Positions 6,043-7,458 of a stretch of 7,458 nt of DNA are shown here, piece after piece. This stretch comes from an uncultured Clostridia bacterium (GTDB lineage: Bacteria; Bacillota; Clostridia; Christensenellales; CAG-314): positions 1 through 7,458 of the forward strand of contig CALLXO010000259.1 of NCBI GenBank assembly GCA_937875645.1. Direction: 5' to 3'. Made by a program: the position numbers and the translations under genes. Positions within the stretch are counted from its first letter, which is position 1; each line of letters starts with the position of its first letter. Below the pieces are notes generated by a model that was given only the letters and a program-made list of their open reading frames with translations, was not told the origin of the DNA and made no database searches.

Positions 6043-7054
6043 TTAATGCTGTTTTTTATCCTGCTCATTAATATAAATAATGACTAAAACCACAACAATA
6101 AACAACGCAGCAAAAATGAAAGAAGTCCACCACCAACTGCCTATTAGATAAATCATCATTGAAATAAAATATGATGTTGTTATCCAAAAGAGCAGCGTTG
6201 TTACAAAACTTTTCTTGTCGGCTAATTCCGCTTTTGCGGTTGCAACCGCTGCAAAGCAAGGTATTGTCAGCATATTAAAAGCTATAAACGCAAGTAAAGC
6301 TTGCGGCGTGATGCCTGTCGCCGATATCATTTGCACTACCGCATCAATACCGCCTAACGCTTCGTCGCCAACAAAACCGACTATGCAAGCTGCCAAAATA
6401 CCAAAAGCGGCAATAACATTTTCCTTAGCAATTAAACCCATTGCCGCCGACACGACAAAAACCCACCCCCAGTTGTTAAGCTGACTACCAAACCCCAAGG
6501 GAGTAAAAATAGGCTGAATAAGCATACCTATATTAGCTAAAATGCTTTCGTTTATCCTTTCGTCAGGTAAAAATTTCCACGAAAAACGGAAATGGCTGAT
6601 AAACCAAATTACTATTGTCGAAGCTAAAATTACAGTAAATGCTTTTTTGACAAAGTGTTTAAGTTTATCCCACATATGTATCATAAGACTTTTGAATTGC
6701 GGCTTTCGATAAGGAGGCAATTCCATAATAAAAGGCGGTGTTTCTCCTCGCATAAAGGTATTACGCATAAACAAAATGCTTAATATTGCTACAACTATAC
6801 CTAACAGATATATCGAGTAAGTTATAATATCGGCGGAAGAATATCCAAATCTAACGACTATACCGCCGGCAATAGCGGTGAGTATTGGCAATTTTGCACC
6901 GCAGCAAAAAAACGGTATAACTCTAATGGTTGTGGTCCTTTCGTTTTGAGTGGAAAGCGTGCGGGTATTTATTATAAGCAGGCACCGAACAGCCAAAGCC
7001 CATTATCATAGGCATAAATGCTCTGCCTGACAAACCGAACTTGCGAAAAATCAT
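6043..7054 (-). pseudogene. feoB: FeoB ferrous iron transporter, 5'-truncated and frameshifted
   Basis: FeoB is a membrane Fe(II) transporter with an N-terminal GTPase domain. Only about the C-terminal 340 residues remain here. Preserved signatures in order are IFRKFGLSGRAFMPMIMGFGCSVPA (ending near 6977; first pore gate with its Cys), NTRTL, PFFCCGAKLPI (second gate), FIMELPPYRKP (about 6735-6700), AKENVIAAFGIL and TIPCFAAVATAKAEL (about 6264-6220). Two lesions are seen. First, the reading frame shifts after GFGCSVPA because one extra T is present (minus-strand GCTTATAAT, position 6976 or 6977). Removing it restores PAIINTRTLS, while the upstream frame meets a stop soon after. Second, homology stops near 7054. 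The GTPase domain and first membrane helices are absent, replaced by a plus-strand reading frame. The remaining 3' frame is otherwise open, so the damage looks recent, or it may reflect an assembly fault. Confidence 0.85.
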
Positions 7055-7250
7055 AACACTAAAAATTGCGGAAAAGCTCGACATACTTAAAATTGATATT
7101 TCTGATAAGCGCGAAAAAATTCATTTAGCTATGAACATCATTCAGTCTTTTTCGCACGAGAGTGTTTTTGACAAACACGAATACATTGACTATCAAAAAA
7201 TGACGGATATAGTTTGCAACACCGTCATAAATTTGTTTGATTTTTCTTGA
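7041..7250 (+). pseudogene. Probable 3' fragment of a regulator-like gene (possible TetR C-terminus)
   Basis: This is a 69-codon plus-strand frame, open from TTG at 7041 (and further upstream as antisense of feoB) to TGA at 7248-7250. No Shine-Dalgarno precedes the TTG, and there is no ATG until codon 31. The protein is soluble and looks helical. Its end (DKHEYIDYQKMTDIVCNTVINLF) resembles the last helices of TetR-type regulators, but no DNA-binding helix-turn-helix is present, so the family call is weak. It is followed by a strong terminator, as a real gene end would be. Together with the broken feoB on the other strand, it is best read as a gene that lost its 5' part at a junction near 7045-7065. 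It could instead be a short unrelated gene. Confidence 0.4.
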
Positions 7251-7276
7251 TAATTTGATTTAATTTAAAAGTAAAT

Positions 7277-7318
7277 ATATCAATAAAATCCGACGTTGCC
7301 ATCGGATTTTATTGATAT
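7277..7318. terminator. Long bidirectional intrinsic terminator
   Basis: A perfect 17-bp inverted repeat has arms at 7277-7293 and 7302-7318 with an 8-base loop. The stem core ATCCGA/TCGGAT is flanked by AATAAA and TTTATT, so a U-rich run follows the GC core in either direction. It lies 27 bases after the plus-strand fragment's stop and could also end a minus-strand gene entering from the right. Confidence 0.85.
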
Positions 7319-7458
7319 CCATTAATTTTTTTACTTATGCACCTAATATTATGTAGTAGCACATTATTATTTTTTTTGCGCAAGTTGTTAGTATGAGCAA
7401 AATGAAAAAAATACTTGTTATTAATATTTAATAAATTTACTGCCCATCACGCCGCAAA
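7319..7458. other. AT-rich stretch with no gene recognised
   Basis: This is 140 bases of AT-rich sequence after the terminator. The only plus-strand ATG frame, beginning near 7394, is 12 codons. On the minus strand two frames run in from the right edge for 6 and 11 codons before stops at 7437 and 7421, so either could be the tail of a gene beyond the window, but this cannot be decided. An 8-base palindrome TTGCGCAA (7377-7384) is present, with no assigned role. Confidence 0.4.

Noticed and set aside
6967..6990. Programmed ribosomal frameshift in feoB
   Set aside because: No heptameric slippery site or stop-linked signal is seen, and the gene also lacks its 5' half, so decay or error is simpler.
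7421..7457. C-terminal end of a minus-strand gene entering from the right edge
   Set aside because: Two different frames are open for only 6 and 11 codons; too little to support either.

Overview
The window is AT-rich and densely coded, and almost every gene lies on the minus strand. Three things suggest a Gram-positive anaerobe of the Bacillota, probably Clostridia: the lspA-rluD-pyrB gene order, a FeoB-associated Cys-rich small protein behind feoB, and a DUF3810-type membrane metalloprotease. The species cannot be named from the sequence.

Reading leftward on the minus strand, a consensus-like extended -10 promoter (4542-4570) drives a tightly packed unit. Its genes are a RimK-like ATP-grasp ligase (4522-3629), a YggS/YlmE PLP protein (3639-2980), signal peptidase II lspA (2972-2238), an RluD-type pseudouridine synthase (2263-1346), a degenerate aspartate-carbamoyltransferase-like protein (1274-423) and a 97-residue three-helix membrane protein (391-98). 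A strong hairpin at 53-81 closes it. Two gene pairs overlap and a third places the next Shine-Dalgarno on the previous stop codon, so translation is probably coupled. The order yggS-lspA-rluD-pyrB looks like a shortened form of the Bacillus ylmE ... ileS-lspA-ylyB-pyrR-pyrP-pyrB region.

Upstream of that unit are a separately promoted DUF3810-like membrane protein with an HEMAH zinc motif (5815-4637), a 52-residue FeoB-associated Cys-rich protein (6016-5858), and the C-terminal part of the ferrous iron transporter FeoB (7054-6043). The feoB remnant lacks its GTPase domain and first membrane half, and it also carries a +1 frameshift. At its broken 5' end it abuts, head to head, a plus-strand fragment (7041-7250) that resembles the C-terminal part of a TetR-type regulator and also lacks its start. 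The plus-strand fragment is followed by a 17-bp-stem bidirectional terminator (7277-7318). From there to the right edge I see no gene.

The most interesting items are: (1) the PyrB-fold protein, an intact frame at the usual pyrB position that has lost essentially every carbamoyl-phosphate-binding residue and so is probably a pseudoenzyme; (2) the RluD homologue, which lacks two residues immediately after its catalytic HRLD motif; (3) the head-to-head scar between broken feoB and a broken regulator-like gene; and (4) promoter spacing that predicts a leaderless mRNA for the DUF3810 gene. No CRISPR array, tRNA, rRNA, insertion sequence or defence system was seen.
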